Positions 23,263 to 35,402 of a stretch of 64,000 bases of DNA are shown piece after piece. Within the stretch, counting starts at the first letter, position 1. Each line of letters opens with the position of its first letter. Origin of the DNA: Callaeas wilsoni (Eukaryota > Chordata > Aves > Passeriformes > Callaeidae); assembly GCA_013398955.1 (NCBI GenBank), contig VWPU01011872.1, positions 1 to 64,000 of the forward strand, written 5' to 3'. Below the pieces are notes generated by a model. That model had not been told where the DNA came from, did no database searches, and was given only the letters and a program-made list of their open reading frames with translations. A program made the position numbers and the translations under genes.

Positions 23263-25919
23263 GACCGATCAATCTTTCATTGATCCCATTGGTGCTAATT
23301 GGCAAAGGGGGTGCCCGCAGGATGTCTGGTGAGAGCAGGAGGCACACGTAACCCCTGTGAAAATCATACCGTGTCCCACCCCGTGGCAGTGACACACACT
23401 GCTCTGGGAGACCTGTGTCTGGCGTGGCTTCAGGGATCCCACCTTGCACAAGGTCAAACATCCCCTCCCTAATGATTCCAGTGGAAATGGTGTTGCCGTC
23501 CGACATAATGTGCAATAATTGTGTATCCTCAGTAAAAACAAGGTTTCTGCCTAATCATGAAAAGCACAGTTGAGCTACAGTCTGAACTGACTCAATTTAT
23601 GTAACAAGATTCCGCTGTGTTTGCCCAAATTGGCATAGTTCCTCTCCAAGGGACTGAAAAATGACGGCAAATCCAGCATGAAGCCTGTTGTTATAGGAAG
23701 TGGAGGGAGTAGCACAAGTTTATTGTCAGCCTTCAAGTGTGCCTTTAGGTGGTCACCACATCCTGAGACGCTGCTGATAGAACAAGATGACATGTTTCTG
23801 AAGGCCTGCCAAGAGATTCAAAGAGACAATATTGAAGACTCTTGCTCTGCTTTTCTTAGCAGTTTACTATTTCCCTTCAGAATGAATATGAAATTATGCT
23901 GCTGTGAAGAAACCCACAGTGTAATGAGGGACGCTGGGAAAGATTAGCCAAGGCAGATAATGTCTTGTAGAGACTATCTCTTTGGCACCTTTGATACCAA
24001 TTATACCGTGACATCTCAAAAGGAAGTCACCTGTCTTAGCTGAGGAAAGATATCCAAGAAAATCTAGCAAGTTTTTTTTTTTTTAGTTCATTGTGCAATG
24101 AACATACACAATCATATAGCAATCATTTCCTCTGGTACGGCAGGAAAAAAAAAATTAAGTAAAATTAGTTCTCAAAACCTTTATGAGCTGTAATTTATTT
24201 CAGAAAGTGGAAAGTGTTAGGGAGAAAAGGAAAAAAACCCCAAACCCTTTGCTGATAATTTGTTATGTTCTAGACCCAGTAAATGACCTTATACATATGG
24301 ACTTAAGTATACTCAGCGGGTACAATATATCTAAAATGACATAGAGGATTGAGTCTAATTGATATCATTAGAGCCCTGGTCCTTTTACACTTGGCCTTTG
24401 AGATGTTGGTGTTACCAAGAAAGCTGCTTTTGATTTATTTTGCTTTTCTTCTTCATCCTTTTGCTCTCTCTCTCATTCTCTCTCTCATTCCCCCCCCTCC
24501 TTCTCTCAAGTTCTGCTCAAAGGCCAGACCCGGGGAGGTTAGGAACTCATGATCCCATCCAAGGGCTGCAGTGCTGCAGATTGCAAATTCCTTTCTGAAG
24601 TGATAACTTCTAACAAGAGGCACTTGGTACGTTTGACCAGTGTGCTTCTAAGGGGGAAGGAAAAAAAAAAGGGAAAAAGAGTGCAATTGTATGGATAAAA
24701 TACCAGCAACATTTATTCTAGGTGACTCTCTTCGGGGTTAACATGTGCTTTATCTTTAAAGGGGATATTCTCTGGCAACTTGTGGCAGAAAGAAGTGTAC
24801 TCAGCATAGTGTAGATTGGTGTGGCTTACAAAATTTAATTATTTTCATTTTTAACCAGTGAATTATATCAAGAACAAGGTCATATGCTCATCCCTTAAAA
24901 ATTCTGCAGTGAATATGTTACGATTAATTCAATATTTCATTAGTGCTTTACAGATGAACTCTGAAAGTTGTTGCTGACTTTGTACATCATATTTATACAC
25001 AAATACAAACTAGGTCTGTGCATCCAGCATTTTCCAGGAATGTTTATGTGCAACAAACAACAGCACAGTACAGGTGGGAAGAGTGATATATGATCTTGTA
25101 CCTAGAAATCTGGGAAGTCTCAGAATTTTGAAAGTTAGAAGATATTCTTCATTAACTGATTCTTGTGTTTCAATAGCCTTCTACTCTGTTTGTTTATTTT
25201 TCAGAAAATCTGTTTCAGTATGTTCTAGAAAAAAATGCCTGTTTAGTTGTAGCATATTCAGCTTTTTCCCCATACTGATCAAATGCAAGTTTGGCTGAGA
25301 CTCATTTTAAATGGTTTATCAGATATTCATTGAAAAGAAATGAGATTTAATGAACTTTTAGTAAACAAGAGGGAAAAAAAAAACACATTAAAATTGGTTA
25401 AAAGAAACTTCTCTAGTTAGAAGTCACTTTTACCTGCATTTTAACTAAGTTAGCTTGGGCCTGATCCAGTGGATCCTGAGCTGGACCATTATTCCGGCTC
25501 AAAAGGTTCCAGACTACTCAAGGAGAGCAGTTTTCTTGCTTTGCTGATTGGGCTGGAAGTGACAGTCAAAGGAAAGTTGGTGTTTTGTGATCTCATTACC
25601 GTAACTGATTCTCCGTGAGCAGCAGTTGCCCTGGGGGAACGGGATTGGTATTCCAGTGTCCTTGCATCCTTGTTCCAATTGTTGGTGACAATCAGAGGGA
25701 TAAATGCCTGTAATGCAATTGTTCCACCAGGTCCAGCAGGTATTACTGCAAACACTGGAGCTGGAAGGACTCTCTAATGGTCTGAGTGTGGGTTCAGGAG
25801 AGGGGAGACTTCTTAGAGAGGAGGAGAAGGAAGAGAGAGAAGGAAAAGATTTTAATTGAAAACATGCAATCAAAAATAACCCCCTGCCCTACATCCTTTA
25901 TTCATCTGCTAATTGAAAA
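23263..25919. other. Unique non-coding sequence with a CT-rich microsatellite
   Basis: A pyrimidine tract, (CT)n with CATT interruptions and a C run, lies at about 24465-24510. A T run is at 24071-24084. The open frames at 23678-23947 and 25489-25873 are short, overlap shadows on the other strand and are unrecognised. Confidence 0.5.
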
Positions 25920-26620
25920 GGGGAGACTTGTGAACCCACAGTGCACATGAGCACATCCACGGCCTCTCCTCGCTGCCCTCCGAGGGGCAGAGCGCTATGG
26001 CACACACCGTGCACGGGGAGCAAAAGGGCACAACAATTAAAGGGAAAATGCAAAGTACAGTTCTTGAAATGTCATGCACGTTAGCAGCACAAAATGCCAG
26101 TTGGGCTCCTCATCGTATTCCCAGCATCCTTCTTCTCCTTTCGCCTGTATTATTTATTTTTGTCTTTCATTAATTTTTTTGCCCATGCATGGTGGAAGGT
26201 GACGGCAGAAGCGGGGCACACACACGCACAGTTGTAAGCACGACATCATCACCTCCATTCTTTTGATTCATTTACCCCTCTAACATCTCACTTCCCAAAT
26301 GTCCACCCCCCCAGCACTTCCACCCCCAGTGCCTGACTCCATAACCTCCTTTACCATTAACACCCATCAGCAGCCGGCGCGTTTTTACGGTCAGGGAGCA
26401 TTGTTGCCCAGGCCTCCCTCTGGGCTCAGATCACATAACTATAAATTTACTCTGGAGCCTCTCATTCCTTGTTGGTTCACTACATCCTCAGGCCTTCCTC
26501 TCTCCTGCACTTTGTCCCTGCTTTTCTCTCGTTGGCATATGCACCTTGACCCAGGCAGCCTTGCACATATGCAAGATACAAAAAGTCCACCAGCTGTGAT
26601 CAACAGTAAATAAATCTTGA
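25920..26620. other. Candidate conserved non-coding region
   Basis: The stretch is non-repetitive, with retained CpGs near 25960-26010 and 26370-26390 and octamer-like and ATGCAAA-like words. An open frame of 104 codons at 26299-26613 is proline/serine-rich and unrecognised. Regulatory function is inferred from texture only. Confidence 0.22.
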
Positions 26621-28655
26621 TGCCAGTATTAAGTTACCGCAATTTTATCCTCTCTCTCTTCCCTTCCCCACCCCTTCATCAATGGGAGAAGAATATGAAC
26701 TTGACATTTGCTCACTGAAAGCAGATGGATGAGGTAGGTCAGCATTAGGTGTAACCCTAGCACTGTTTCTTTGGGTTTCCTGAAGGATGGAGCAAAAAGA
26801 ATTCTCCTGTTGGGTCAGAGGCCACATTAGTCATTTGCTTAAAGAAGAACTGTGCAGAATTAATCAAAATGAAACACAGGTTTTCATGTCTCTCTCTTAT
26901 TCAGAATCTCTCAGTCCTTTTTTCCATTCCTCTTAGAGGAAGCAATATATTTTATCCTTTTACACCTTGTCCTGCAGAGGTTTTGTTCGGAGTGGTGTCA
27001 CAGGCCTTCCCCTTCTGTGTAGAAAACCATTTTAATCAGGATAAAGCCTCCATGTGATACTTGTAAAGGTCATCTGAAGCTGGTGTGTTAGTACCAGTGC
27101 AACCACAAAAAAAAAGACTCAACCCTTCATGAAGAAGTTTTGAGTTGAAAAGAATGATTCTATTCACTGCATTTTTCCAACTTAAAAGGAAAGTTAAAAG
27201 AGCAGCTCTAACACTCAGAAGCAAAAAACTTTACATATTTTGTTTCACTATAACCTGAGGAGAGCAAACTATTCAGGGAGAAAGTCTTTCATTCTCGTTT
27301 CAAGAGCTATACCCCGAAACTGATTAAGAGCCTGACCTTACCATAAAACAGGTCACAGTAATATTTTTAGGGGTTTCTTTTTTTTTTCCTTTTTTTTTTT
27401 TTCCCCAAGGTTGTTATCTTGGTCAGGGAGGTACCAGGGTATTTATGGTTTACAGTTTAAACCATCTCACAAAGGAAAAAGTTTCTTTGGACTGAAAGCT
27501 TTTGGCAACAAACTTTCACCTGCTATTTGAACTGTTCCCACTATTTGGCACACTTGCCTATAAAAGCTTAAAATAGTACATCAAGACTTTGGTTTCTCTT
27601 GATATTTTTTTGCACTCTTCTTTTCTTCTGTTTTTCAAATGCTGGAACTTCCTATTTGCTATTCCTGAAAACATGTTAATAATTTAGTTGGGATTTGTGA
27701 GATGGGCATTCAGGGTAGGACAAAATGTCATTATTGTTCAAGGACTTTCACGTTCCTCAGCTGCTTCCCAGCCATGCCCAGCAGTCTGAAACACTCTTGT
27801 TCCCCCAGCACTGCAGCAAAGTCATCACAAGCATTCTAGAAACTGGCTTCTCCTTGTTAACTCAGCTGTAAACCAGTTGAATTTCCACTGCCCTGAAAAA
27901 TAATCCAGTTTATTCAGATGCATTTATAAAGCAAACAGCAAAACCACCCACTGTCAGTTGCTCACACATTGGCATATGCACACACAGACACCTTCAGCAG
28001 CCCATATAGCACTGACAGTATGCACAGCTGTTATATTTTACGCTATTTGATGCTCAATAATTAGCGCCTGTTAAGGAAAAAAGGAGAGATGCCACACTAC
28101 CTTGCAACAAATAGCAGGAATCAGTATGTCCAATTTATCAAGACCTACTGCTGAAAGGAAGATTCCTGTTATAATTTCACATGATGTTGCTGTCACTATT
28201 ACACTTGTCAGCACTATGATATCAACAAAAGACTTCTGGTGTATCTCGCAGGCAATGACTCTTCTTCAGATTCGCTGAAGTGAGACAAGAAAACCACACA
28301 GATGCTTGGTATTGTCTTAATTTAATTGGAAGTTTGGCGGGTTTTTTTTGCTGTATTTGGCACTTTTACTGATATTTTTTGGTAAGAGAAGTGGGTTGAG
28401 GATTGAACTCTAATCTCTTTCTCAGCTGCAAATATTTTGTGATAAGAAAACCATTTAAAATTGAGGAACATGATGTATTCAGTCATGTTCTTAGGAATGT
28501 CCAGGGAGCAACCAGCCTGGCTTCAGACTGGTTCTGCAGGTGGTGTAAACTGGCTTGTGACCCTTCTGTGATTAAGAGATTTCTGTCAACAAAACAGGGT
28601 TGTTGCATGGAAACTGTGCAGGTTCATGGGCCAGGCTTCAAGACAACCCAACAGT
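26621..28655. other. Unique non-coding sequence
   Basis: A T-rich low-complexity tract lies at 27378-27404. Otherwise no repeat, gene or RNA is recognised. Confidence 0.5.
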
Positions 28656-28800
28656 ACAGAATAATTGAATCGTAGACTGGTTTGGGTTCTGGTTTGGTTA
28701 AAGATCATCCGGTTCCAAAACCTTCAGGGACATCTTCCACTGTCCCAGGGTGCTCCAAGCCCCAGTGTCCAGCCTGGCCTTGGGCACTGCCANAACACAG
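28656..28800 (-). mobile_element. CR1 LINE, 3' end fragment
   Basis: Read forward, the sequence follows the reverse complement of the avian CR1 3' end: ACAGAATAATTGAATCGTAG, then GGTTTGGGTT, AAAGATCATC, a GTTCC stretch, GGGACATCTTCCACT, AGCCCCAGTGTCCAG and CTGGCCTTGGGCACTGCC. The element is therefore on the minus strand and heavily 5' truncated, as most CR1 copies are. An ambiguous base N at 28793 falls near its truncated edge. The fragment is diverged from consensus, with a deletion in the GGAAGGGACC part. Confidence 0.88.
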
Positions 28801-30878
28801 GTATGTGTTAGAGGAAGCTTCAGTCTTTCCTGATGGGTTTTAGCTGCCTGCAGCTCAGCAGGGAGAGCATGGCAGGCAGAGCCTGCTGGAGGTTAGCCAT
28901 GGCTGTCGGGGCTGCCAGCTGGGTTCTAAGAACTCAAGGAAACATTAGGATGTCCCCAGCAGCAGCTGCTGGCTCCTCAGCCTCGGAGAGACCTGCCTGA
29001 GACAGGTGAACTGCACGTGAGGCAGCCTCTCAACAACAGACCCATGTGTAACTTCTAGAGCAGGGGAAAGGATCCAATCTGTGATGTATCCAGAGACCAA
29101 TAAATAAATATGCACACACAGGATTATGAAAACCAGAAATGAGATCCTGACCATGTGTCTGAGAATGTAAGCTGCAGACAGGCCAGATTTCACGTCTGCA
29201 CATTCCTTGCAGACAAACGAGACTCTGGTATGCGTGAATTCTTCTGGATGGGTTTGATGGAATATAGATGTCTTAATTTGCATACACTGTATTTAAACCT
29301 CATGGATTCAGTATCAATTAAATGTGTTGAAGTCTCTCCAGCAGCAAAATCTCTCTGATTATTTACAGTAGTGTTTTCCTAGGCTTCTCTTGCTGGTTTG
29401 ATTCTCTTGTTGTTTTATTCCGCACCCTGGCCTGTTGTACTTCCAGGTGCAGAGATGCTCTAGGTTACTTCATCAGGAGTAATTTTTCAGTGTCATCTAA
29501 AGGTTTAGTGCTCTGATTCTGCAACTTTTGCTTGCACTGGAGCAGTACTGTTCAGTCTGGTATTTGCAAATTGCTTTAGGTCTCATTGCCAATTGTAAAC
29601 TTTCAAAAAATATGAGATTGGCTTTGAAATCATGAGTGCTTTTTTCAAGCAATTAGTTTCGTAAGCTCTGGCACAAAAGAAACACTTAGTTCCTTCATGA
29701 TTTGTTTTCCATAATTTACTGCCAGTTTCAACAGATTTTCCTGTAGCTGCAGTTTCTTTGGTGGATGCTCTTGTCCCTAATCCTGTGTGTCCCCATGCTT
29801 GTGCTTTTCCCTGTGGCCACTGATGGAACAGACAGAGTCACTTCTACACAGCCACCTGTTTCCACAAGGCTTGTTACAGCATCATTATTTTTGTCAAGTA
29901 TTTTCTTCCCTCTCCCCAGCATAAACACCTTCTGATCACATACATTTTCTCTTCAGAAAGTAGGCTATAAAAATTAACAGATGTCATAGTCATGGGGTTT
30001 TTTTGCCCTGTGGATTCTGAATCTTACATTTAAACTTGATTGATGTTTTCAGATCTGGTATTTTCGGTTACCTCTGTAGCTGCGAGGACTAGGAAAGTAT
30101 GTTTTGGTCTTTCAAAAGCAACCTGAAAATCCTGTGATTCTCTGCCTTGACGGTGTGAGGAAGACTTCCGTACTTCCAAGAAAATCACTAGTAGAGTGAT
30201 AACATTTGTAAGCCTGCAATTCTAAGCTCCATGTAGGCATATGATTCACCATCCAAAATCGATGTGATTCCCTGGTACCCTGGCCAGTTAAATCAAGGGT
30301 GTTTTGTCATCAGGAGACAGGCCCAATTTCCAGGTGAGTAATCTCTCTCTCAATACGCAGACCACTGCAGATTAGTTGTGTGCTATTGAGCAGCACTGTT
30401 TCTTCTCCTTACACAGAAATAATTTTATCCTTAGGTTTAGGAGGCAGAACAGGATACTGGTCACTGCACAGATTTCCAAACTGGTCTATTGGGTTTCATT
30501 TTCCCTTCTGACACACCAAAGCATTAAGAGACATGGTACTTTTCAGATCCATTGTGTTTTCTCCCTTCTTACAGAATTTATGTTCACAGCATATTCCTTA
30601 ATATCATTTTCATATAGTTTGAAATCTTGATGCAAATTCATGCAGCAGAGCAGATATGTCTCTGGCTTTCCTTTCAGGATGAAATTGGCCTTGAAGCTGC
30701 TAAATGTGCTAACACTTAGGTAGTGTGTAAATCCCCTCACCCAAAGGAAACAAAAGGCCTTGGAGTTTCCATTAAGTTCTTCCTCCACTCACCCCAGAAG
30801 GCATCTAAATTAAGGATCAGGTTATTCTGTCTTAATTCATCATATGTGTTTTTCCATCTACACATCACAACTGAAGAG
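28801..30878. other. Unique non-coding sequence
   Basis: No gene is recognised. A minus-strand open frame at 29728-29928 (66 codons) has a plausible amino-acid composition but no identifiable family and no clear splice sites. Nothing else is supportable. Confidence 0.5.
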
Positions 30879-30900
30879 ATATATATATATATATATATAT
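30879..30900. repeat. (AT)11 microsatellite
   Basis: An uninterrupted AT dinucleotide repeat, followed by an A run. It is likely polymorphic in length. Confidence 0.95.
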
Positions 30901-33600
30901 AAAAAGTAACAAAATTTGTCTGATAATTATAATTGAGTCAAAGATGTTAGTAGTTAGTGGTTAAGAATTATATATCTAAGCAACCATCAGTCACTCCAAT
31001 GATTTCAGCATTAAGAAAAATAATCAATGAATGCTAAACATCTAAGTAGTGTTGTTGAGCATATGACTGTGCAATGAGCAATTTGCAAAGCCACATTACG
31101 AGAAATATATGAGCAGTGCTCTCCTTAGGGAATGGCCATACAACAGAGTGTGGGTATTTGTATAAAGGCTAATCCTCCCACAGAGTTATATCAATTAAGT
31201 ACAGTTCAGGGTAATAAAGAAAATATAGTGTTATCTGGGCTGTATATTACTATCCCCTGGTTTAAAAAATTGCAGCAAGGTCAGTGGTTTTGGTACTTGT
31301 TACTTACAGCTAAAGTGCTGCCCGAGTTTTGCTGTCTGTCTGTGTATGTGAGTGTCTCTTTTTCTTTCTCAGTGGCCTGTAGTGGCCTTCGAATGGGGGG
31401 GGAAAAAAAAAAGTGAAAAGGATCAATAATGCCACCTCTTGAAATACCAGAGTGGATTTAGTGTGTGTGAGTAGTGGCAGACTGACAGCCCGGAGAGCTG
31501 AAGGCGCGCTGTTACCCACCATGAGCAGCCAGAGCTGTGCAAGCCCCTCCTGGATTGCCTTGCAGCGTTACCGCAGCTTTGACCTGGCTGTGGACACTCT
31601 TGCCTCCTTGCAACTGAACCCTTTGCTTCGTTTCTGAGGCTGCCACCAAATTAGTTCCAGTTGCAATGGTGTAGTATTTTATTGCGGAAGAAAGGCATGG
31701 TTTGGTTTTCATTTTAAGGTGGACAATTTCCAATAGGAAATGGATATTTCAATTTGCTTTTCTGTGTTGTAGTAATGAGTTGCTTACTTTTAAGAGCATA
31801 GCAGAAAGACAAACCACACAAATAAGAGGGACTAGTTTCTGATGGTTCAAACTGCACATCCTTTTTCTGGGAGTAAGCAAAGGCTGAATATGTTTTTTGC
31901 AGCACAGATTGCTCATTTGCCTCTGATAAATGAGTAGACATATTAGTCCCAGCTTAAGTTTAATTTTTTCTTCTAAAAGGACAGACCTCTGAAGACAAAG
32001 CTTAGATAAAAGCGAATCTTAGAGCTCTCTGTGATGTGACAGAGTAGTTCTTTGTGTCTCTACAGACCCAAGGTCTTCCTCAGAAGCGTTTCCCCTCTGG
32101 GTGTCCCAGTCCCTCTGTTCCCCAGTGTCACACCTCGGACTTCCAGGGAAGTCACAGACTCAGAATCATTTCGTTTGGATGAACACCAGCAGTTCAAACC
32201 CTGCAGTTTGAGAGGTGCCAAATGCACAAGTACTTTATTTAGGGTGGATTACATTGAGATGTTCAAAAATTGCACAAGGACTTTTCGTTCTAAACATCTG
32301 GAAATCTGTAAAACACAAGAAAGCCCCCAACAACAACCTCAAAATGTTGGTTCTGCCAATGCATATCTACCTCCTTACCTCTAGTCTTACGTATTGAATA
32401 GTACCTGGAGTTTGGAAAGACCTGGATTTTGAAGCTGACTGTGATGTTACAATAGATATTTTACCTACACAGAGCCCCACATCAGGAAAAGCACAGAGGT
32501 TAATTCTGAGCACATGCTCAAAGCCTATTGAAGTCAAATAGATATTTAGATACAGATGTGGGAAATATGTTTATGGGTGTTGTTGAACAAGGGCCTTAAA
32601 TGCATTAACAGTTTGCCACTTGATGTTGCTAGCCAATAATATGTTGCACTTTGGCTCTGCTAAAAATAACAATAAAATAGTTGTTCTGTAATTTTCCTGC
32701 CATAAGTGAATGATCCTGAGTTGTGATTCTGCACAGCTCTGTGAGCCAGGTAACACCACATACATCTTGGAAGTTTCCTCCTAGTTTCCTGGTGTCTTTA
32801 TATCATTGGGTCCAAAAGCATTCAGAGACGGAATATTTTTTAAAAAGTTAATCTTTCGGGTGTTATAACTAGACCAAAAAAAATCCCAATCATTTTCTTT
32901 AGATTGTCCATAGGAAGGTAAATCCTGGATAATTTTTTAAAAGAACTAGAGCACCTTTAAAATCATGGAACTGATCTGTTTTTTGAAGTTGCTGGTTCAG
33001 GGATGGATTTCAGGCTCCCCATTTCCCACAAGTCCAGTGGTCTTGCATGAGGACCCTAGAATCCAACTTGGCATCTGGAGATCGATTTCATGGATCTATT
33101 ACTACAAGGAAAATTTAAAAAATAATAATATGGGAGTAAAAACAAGCTAAGCCAAATTGAACAAAAATTGAAATGCAGTGGCTATTCAATTTAGTAGTTT
33201 CTTACACATTCTGATCTTCTGGATGACATTTGTGTCCTAATGTGAAGATTGGCCTTTTCCCTTAAAACAGGGTAGTTCTAGGGAAGCCACTGCAGGGGCT
33301 GAAAGCAAACCCTGGGGTTCATTGAGCTACCCTGGAAGGCCCATCAGCCTTGGTGACTGGCTGGGGACATGTGGATTGTTTGAGCAAATTCCATCTCTCA
33401 TCAGTTTCAAAGCAGAAAACCTGACAAAATATGTTCGAGTATTAATATAATTAATTGTATTTTAATTACTACTTATGTCTTTGTAAAAAAAAGTTGGAAA
33501 ATCTGCCCTTCTGGTTTTTACTGGGTTTTACCCCATTTTTACTCAGGAGTAGATGACAAAATGTTCACTGCAAGGGTCATTAGACTCCATTTGTATGATA
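30901..33600. other. Unique non-coding sequence
   Basis: The open frames at 31132-31416, 31452-31637 and 32052-32384 are short, mutually overlapping with other-strand frames, and unrecognised. No transposon is identified. Confidence 0.5.
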
Positions 33601-34050
33601 CATAAAAAATGTCTTACTAAAATCGTTTTAGAGAGACAACATTAAAAATCACTTTCTGGAGCAACCCAGATGTTTTGCTGCAAGAGTCACTCTTACAAGG
33701 TGAAGTCCATGATTTACAGCATTGTCCTAGACAGGTAACAGGGACTTCCCTTCCAGTTGCTTGTGTAGGGCAGATCCACTTACAAGGGAGAGTTTACCCA
33801 CAGCATCAGCTACTTCTTTGACAGGTAAATAGCTAGAAGTCAAAAATCTGTCAAAATCCAGCAGAGCACGAGCATCACAAAGTCACTGTATTGAGTTGTT
33901 GACATTATTGAAAAAACTTCCAACAGCCCCTGGCTTGGTGTCAACAGTAAAGGCCCTCATGCCATCAAAGAGAGAGCGCTGCATGAGCATTTTTTAAGCA
34001 GAGATGTTTTTCACACTCAGTGAATTCCAAACTACTGTAAGGGAATAAAA
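33601..34050 (-). pseudogene. Coding-like stretch broken by stops, possible decayed exon or retrocopy
   Basis: In one register this stretch shows a marked purine-any-pyrimidine codon pattern, which is typical of coding DNA but looks the same on both strands. On the minus strand a frame begins near 33992 with LMQRSLFDGMRAF. It runs with stops at the codons after NNVNNSIQ and after EGKSLLPV, and ends in a third. An acceptor-like pyrimidine tract with AG precedes it near 34040, and a GTAAGT donor-like site lies inside it near 33780. The plus-strand reading of the same register, which includes RALHEHFLSRDVFHTQ, is also protein-like with more stops. I do not recognise the protein in either direction. 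It could be an old pseudogene, a transposon ORF relic or coincidence. Confidence 0.3.
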
Positions 34051-34072
34051 CAAAACCAAGACAATCAAAATT

Positions 34073-34105
34073 AAAAAAAAAAAAAAAAAAAAAAANAAAA
34101 AAAAA
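34073..34105 (+). repeat. Poly(A) run interrupted by N
   Basis: A23, then N at 34096, then A9. An AATAAA hexamer lies about 20-25 bases upstream (near 34045), the spacing of a polyadenylated transcript end, so the run may be the tail of a plus-strand retroposon. The N marks a base the assembly could not call in the homopolymer. Confidence 0.75.
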
Positions 34106-35295
34106 GGCAACAAAAAGAGGAGGTAGCAAATATTGAAAAGAGAACGAGGGGGAAAAAGGTGATTTCTGTCTGTTTTGTCCTACAGGCAGAAGTGCCAGGA
34201 CAAATCAGCAGGTCTTCAGGTGAATTTTCTAGTTACAGTAGATGAAGCATTTCGTTGGCCACTTTGACAGATTGTTAACGTTAGTTGGGCTGAGTGTGAT
34301 TAATTCTGCTGCTCTGTCAGTGACAGGAGGAAAAGGTTCTGCTAAAACCCAGCAGAGGTGACTGCTAGAATTCGTTAGAGGGGCTCGGAGCAGGGGAAGC
34401 ACGAGGCAGACTCATGTCAGCTTCCCAGCTGTGGTCTTCTGGATCAAAGGAAAGATGCTGCTGATTTGAAATGAAAAGTTGGGAGTTTCCCTAATGTGAT
34501 CTGGCGTAGGGAGCAACTGATACGGGATTGTCCTTCCCCTGCTTCAGGCGAGGGAAAAACTGGATCCGGATGTGAGCAAATAGTACAAAGAGAAGGCAGA
34601 GCTGCTAAGCTACATATTTTTATGCAATTTTCAAATGTGTGAGCTGTCAGGTTTAAAAAATAATAATAACACAGGGTCATTCCTTAGCCTGCTAACAGAT
34701 GTGTCCAACATTTGGATCCTAGCGCAAGGATTTTGCCTTAACCAAAATGAATACATCTTATACATTGACAGTAAATCTCTCAGCACCCTTAAAATATAAC
34801 TCAACTAATAAATGAGAAAGAGAAGACATCTGAGAAACTGCAAGTGTCTGCTTAAAATATATAGAGTTAATATCAGCAACCGGCGAGTGCAGTCAGAGCA
34901 GTCGGAGCATTCCTGCTCACCATTCCCTGCTGCAGAATCCGGATCCAAAGGCAGATTCACACCTCGTGTTAACACAGCACACAGCAGTAAAGCTCCATTG
35001 ATTTCAGCTTGGTTATTGCTGGTTTTCAGTCATTTAAGGGAGGAAAACAGATCTCTGTGTGATTCTGTGGCAAAGGCAGCAAAGTGTGCTCCCCCTGGCT
35101 CCGGTCACGCCAGAGCCAGCACGGCCTGTGATGCTTTGCCTCTGAGCAGTTGTTTCTAACACCAGTGTGGAGGCTTAAAGGAAGGTCACCTGATGTTTCC
35201 AGGCAAGAGCAAAGCAGGGAGGTGCACAATTAGCTGTGAGGTGCTGGGAATAGCTGTGCAGAGGATAAAGCTCTGGAGTCACAGCAGAAATGGTA
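34106..35295. other. Unique non-coding sequence
   Basis: The open frame at 34812-35159 (115 codons) overlaps an other-strand frame and is unrecognised. A fragment of the palindromic sauropsid motif, CTCCATTGATTTCAG, lies at about 34993-35007. Confidence 0.45.
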
Positions 35296-35296
35296 T

Positions 35297-35402
35297 TCTC
35301 ATAGTACAAAGGGTGCGAAGAAACAGAAGTATATGGTAGTGGNCTCTCATAGTACAAAGGGTGCACACCTCAAAGCGCAGAAACAGAAGTATATGGTAGT
35401 GG
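35297..35402. repeat. Imperfect tandem duplication split by N
   Basis: TCTCATAGTACAAAGGGTGC occurs at 35297-35316 and again at 35345-35364. The two copies end with the same CAGAAGTATATGGTAGTGG (up to 35342 and up to 35402). The second copy carries 12 extra bases in the middle. The single N at 35343 sits exactly at the copy boundary. The pattern fits two haplotypes, or two overlapping contig ends, placed one after the other, as well as a true tandem duplication. Confidence 0.9.

Noticed and set aside
32150..32215. Possible further CR1 fragment (AGAATCATTTCGTTTGGATG)
   Set aside because: Similarity is limited to one short word and the rest does not follow the CR1 3' end.
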